Of a DNA stretch of 64,000 nt, positions 61,654 to 64,000 are shown in pieces. Both the position numbers and the translations under genes were made by a program. How positions within the stretch are numbered: the stretch's first letter is position 1; each line of letters starts with the position of its first letter. The stretch comes from Sandaracinus amylolyticus (GTDB lineage Bacteria; Myxococcota_A; Polyangia; Polyangiales; Sandaracinaceae). The notes below the pieces were generated by a model. The model saw only the letters and a program-made list of their open reading frames with translations. It did no database searches and was not told where the DNA came from. The stretch spans positions 8,432,001-8,496,000 of the forward strand of contig NZ_CP070225.1 of NCBI RefSeq assembly GCF_021631985.1, read 5' to 3'.

Positions 61654-61703
61654 GAGGAGCATCGTGGCGTGCGCGATGGCACCGTCATGTCACCGTTGTC
61701 GCC

Positions 61704-62396
61704 GTGAACCGTACGGATCGCCTTTATGCGCTCGCCGAAGAGCTCCGCCGGCAGGGCCGCAGCTCGACCTGGCTCGCCGAGCGCTTCGAGGTCTCGAGCC
61801 GCACCATCAAGCGCGACATCGCCGCGCTCGTCGAAGCGGGCGTGCCGGTGATCGCCGACGAGGGGCGCGGTGGTGGTTATCGGCTCGCGCGCTCGGCGAA
61901 CCTGCCACCGCTCACGTTCACCGCGGGCGAGGCGACGGCGATCGCGATCGCGCTCGCGGCCGAGCCCGACGCGCCGTTCCGCGCCGAGGGTCGCGCTGCG
62001 CTCACCAAGGTCCTCGGCGCGATGACGCGCGAGCAGCGCATCGATGCGAAGGCGCTCGCGGGGCGCGTGTGGATGCGCGGGCCCGCGACGGCGGTGCGCG
62101 ATCGCAGCGCGCGCGTGCTCGACGAGGCGCTGCGGCTCGGGCGCGTGGTGAACGTCGCGTACGACGACAGCGAGGAGGGCCTGCACGATCACGTGGTCGA
62201 GCCGCTCGCGTTCGCGCGCACCCACGGGCACTGGTGGCTGCTCGCGTGGTGTCGGACGCGCGAGGCCGGGCGCTGGCTCCGGCTCGATCGGGTGCGTGGC
62301 GCGCGGCTCACGCGCGAGCGTGCGACGATGGATCGTCCGCTCGATCGCGTGTTCGGCGAGCCACCTCCCGATGCGGGCCCGGTGCGCCTCGAGTGA
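61704..62396 (+). CDS. HTH-WYL transcriptional regulator (YafY-like)
   Basis: A 230-residue regulator: N-terminal helix-turn-helix RLYALAEELRRQGRSSTWLAERFEVSSRTIKRDIAALVEAGVPVIADEGRGGGYRLA, then a WYL-type domain with FARTHGHWWLLAWCRTREAGRWLRLDRV, in which the WYL triad reads WWL. GTG 61704. WYL domains sense ligands or nucleic acids; here the divergent hydrolase is the likely target. The length is typical of the short class. Confidence 0.87.
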   Translation: MNRTDRLYALAEELRRQGRSSTWLAERFEVSSRTIKRDIAALVEAGVPVIADEGRGGGYRLARSANLPPLTFTAGEATAIAIALAAEPDAPFRAEGRAALTKVLGAMTREQRIDAKALAGRVWMRGPATAVRDRSARVLDEALRLGRVVNVAYDDSEEGLHDHVVEPLAFARTHGHWWLLAWCRTREAGRWLRLDRVRGARLTRERATMDRPLDRVFGEPPPDAGPVRLE

Positions 62397-62432
62397 TCGT
62401 CGCGTATGGTCGGCGCCCTGGAGGCCTACGAC

Positions 62433-62870
62433 ATGTCGATCTTCTCGAGCTCCGTTCTCTCGCGCGCTGCGCTCTTCGTCTCGATCCTCGCAGCCGGCTG
62501 CGGCGGCGGCTCGTCCGAGCCCGCGCAGCAAGAGCAGACCGAGACCGCCGGTGCCGAGGAGGAGTCGATGACGCTCGATGCGTTCGTCGGCGAGCTCGCG
62601 CGTCAGGCGGGCCCCGCGCTCTGCGGCACCGAGGACGCGCCGCTGCGCGAGTGCTTCATGGTCGACGAGTCGGAGTGCGGTCAGCTCTTCAATCTCGCGA
62701 TGACCGAGTGCGGCAACCAGCTCCGCAGCGAGCTGCCCGCGACCGTCGACGCGTCGAACGCCGACGCGACCGCGACCTCGATCTCGCAGTGCGCGGGCAC
62801 CGCGTACCGCATGGGCCTCGAGCAGAACGGCCGCGTTCGCGCCGAGTGCCAGCAGCAGCCCGCGCAGTGA
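62433..62870 (+). CDS. Small lipoprotein, unknown function
   Basis: A 145-residue lipoprotein with signal LFVSILAAGC and a Gln/Glu-rich linker. The mature domain has six Cys with helices (FVGELARQAGPALCG, LRECFMVDESECGQLFNLAMTECGNQL, SISQCAGTAYRMGLEQNGRV). GGAGG is eight bases before ATG 62433, which is why this start was chosen over 62406. No family was recognised; a small disulfide-stabilised helical bundle is likely. It converges with the DUF2378 gene with no gap. Confidence 0.68.
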   Translation: MSIFSSSVLSRAALFVSILAAGCGGGSSEPAQQEQTETAGAEEESMTLDAFVGELARQAGPALCGTEDAPLRECFMVDESECGQLFNLAMTECGNQLRSELPATVDASNADATATSISQCAGTAYRMGLEQNGRVRAECQQQPAQ

Positions 62871-63542
62871 TCACCACTCGACGTCGAAGGTGCAGCGCTG
62901 CTTCGCACCTTCGATCGTCGTCGAGCGCACGGTGATCCGCGGGATCGGCGCGTCGTGCGAGCGCATCGTGCCGATCACGATGCCTTTGAAGACGCTCGGG
63001 TACATCGGGACGGGCTCGGCCAGCGCGCGCCACACCGCGCTGCTCGGGCCCGTGATCTCGAGCGCGTGTTGGTTGCCCTGCACCGAGAGGCTGTACGCCT
63101 CGACGAGGCGCCCGAGGATCCCCGCGGGATCGCTGCCCATCAGCACCGACATCGTGCGGCCCACGATGCTCTCGCGGAACACCGGATAGAACGTCTCCGC
63201 GATCGCCTGCATCGCGTCGGGCAGCGCGCGTCCCGGATGCAGCAGCGGCGCTGCGTAGAAGAAGAGCTTGTAGAAGTCGCGGTGCGGATAGAGCGTGAAC
63301 GAGTGCGTCGCGCGCGGGATCTCCGCCTCCGCGACGATGCGCGCGGCCACGCTCGGACCGACCTGCGCGCGCAGCGCCTTCACGAGCCCGTCGAAGAACA
63401 TCCCGCGCGACTGGATGTCGCTCGGGAAGTCGAGCAGCGCCTTCACGATGAGCGCGCGATCGCCGGGCGACACCTCGATGCGCCGCGTGAACGCCTCGAC
63501 GTCGCTCGGCGAGATCGCGCCCCGTCCCCAAGTCATCGACAT
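62871..63542 (-). CDS. DUF2378 (TIGR02265) family protein
   Basis: A 223-residue protein of a family restricted largely to Myxococcales: ALLDFPSDIQSRGMFFDGLVKAL, FTLYPHRDFYKLFFYAAPLLHP, ALPDAMQAIAETFYPVFRESIVGRTMSVLMGSDP, and a late VFKGIVIGTMRSHDAPIPRITV. Function unknown; some members neighbour signalling kinases. ATG 63542 overlaps no gene but lies only a few bases from the stop of the next gene on the same strand (63547), so the two are an operon. Confidence 0.88.
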   Translation of the reverse strand: MSMTWGRGAISPSDVEAFTRRIEVSPGDRALIVKALLDFPSDIQSRGMFFDGLVKALRAQVGPSVAARIVAEAEIPRATHSFTLYPHRDFYKLFFYAAPLLHPGRALPDAMQAIAETFYPVFRESIVGRTMSVLMGSDPAGILGRLVEAYSLSVQGNQHALEITGPSSAVWRALAEPVPMYPSVFKGIVIGTMRSHDAPIPRITVRSTTIEGAKQRCTFDVEW

Positions 63543-63546
63543 CGCG

Positions 63547-64000
63547 TCACCCGCATCGGTGGAAGAGGTTCGGTCGACCCTGCCGATATCGCCACTGGTC
63601 GACGACCTTGAAAGGCACGAAGCACGCGGGCTCGTCGAGTGGCCACACCCCGCAGCGCGGACCGGGCGACGCGATCGCATCGAGCACGTGGTTCGTCGCG
63701 CGGCGCGCCGCTTCGTTCGCGGCCTCCATCGTCGCGAGATCGGTGTGGGTGCGGACGTAGTCGGACGCGAGGAAGAAGTTGGGGATGCGCGTCTTCGACT
63801 CCGGTCGATCGCGCCACGAGTCGATCGTGTTCACGAGGAGCGGCTCGAGGTTCTCGACCGTGTTCGGGTTGGGCCAGACGATCGAGTCGTCGAGGAACCA
63901 CGAGCGCATCGACCCCGAGAGACGGCTCGCCACCTCGGGGCTGAACGAGCGCAGCACTTGCGCCCACACCTCGTCCTTCACTTCGTCCTTCGTCGCCAGC
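63547..64000 (-). CDS. FAD-dependent oxidoreductase, C-terminal fragment
   Basis: The last 150 residues of an amine-oxidase/phytoene-desaturase-like flavoprotein; the gene enters from the right edge. SKTRIPNFFLASDYVRTHTDLATMEAANEAARRATNHVLDA is the conserved C-terminal FAD contact of that superfamily (NLFLAGD...DLATMEGA). The N-terminal Rossmann motif is outside the window, so substrate class is not known. Upstream of the DUF2378 gene with only four bases between, in the same operon. Confidence 0.8.
   Translation of the reverse strand, partial: LATKDEVKDEVWAQVLRSFSPEVASRLSGSMRSWFLDDSIVWPNPNTVENLEPLLVNTIDSWRDRPESKTRIPNFFLASDYVRTHTDLATMEAANEAARRATNHVLDAIASPGPRCGVWPLDEPACFVPFKVVDQWRYRQGRPNLFHRCG

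Overview
The window is very GC-rich, strongly GC3-biased DNA from what looks like a myxobacterium, probably of the Sandaracinaceae/Polyangiales type. The pointers are a DUF2378 (TIGR02265) protein, duplicated DUF6209 modules, a MYXO-CTERM-like tail, a DUF4266/DUF3570 pair, a CheB-CheR-PAS-kinase-receiver hybrid, and many Cys-rich lipoproteins with Asp/Gly/Ala-rich linkers after the lipobox. No rRNA, tRNA or CRISPR array was seen. Both window edges cut genes: an aldehyde dehydrogenase on the left and an FAD-dependent oxidoreductase on the right.

Region by region. 1-13 kb: aldehyde dehydrogenase start, Cys-rich surface proteins, an HSL-type esterase, an AraC regulator, RidA, a duplicated lipoprotein, the chemotaxis-like hybrid kinase, a LysR regulator and another lipoprotein. 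13.4-21.7 kb: an accessory block with a tandem-repeat tract, a PLD-fold nuclease with a winged-helix tail flanked by a diverged 200-bp direct repeat, an AAA ATPase plus DUF4435/TOPRIM pair of the PARIS type with less GC-biased codons, and a PLD-helicase-DUF3427 protein. This reads as a defence island. 21.7-25.3 kb: a GT61 glycosyltransferase facing a translationally coupled PhyH oxygenase and PLP enzyme. 25.3-30.7 kb: HxlR/SDR and AraC/alcohol dehydrogenase divergent pairs, DoxX, an ECF sigma factor and small proteins. 30.7-32.7 kb: a ferritin-like diiron protein coupled to two paralogous small lipoproteins, then a Pal-like lipoprotein and a truncated receiver domain.

32.9-38.3 kb is the most unusual part. 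Six intact paralogous multi-pass membrane proteins lie in tandem, five of their junctions being identical 8-nt start/stop overlaps, followed by a frameshifted seventh copy that abuts the truncated receiver gene. Each protein ends in a cytosolic-looking module with a conserved GTRWLVRE core. I do not recognise the family.

38.4-64 kb: DUF6209 lipoprotein, alpha/beta hydrolase, a lone asparagine-synthetase-like ATP pyrophosphatase, a lone type III secretion/flagellar-type ATPase, LysR/SDR pair, DnaJ, an RluA-type pseudouridine synthase, a PNGase F-like lipoprotein, DUF3570/DUF4266, a Gly-rich lipoprotein, UvrB, two Tat-type Asp-Pro repeat proteins, CpaB, a VWA lipoprotein, Fur, Maf, DksA, a dienelactone-hydrolase-like protein with a WYL regulator, and a DUF2378 protein.

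Several families of dispersed GC-rich repeats are present. Some start exactly at the stop codon of the neighbouring gene, which suggests 3'-end or terminator-associated elements. Function assignments rest on motifs read by eye; no database search was run.
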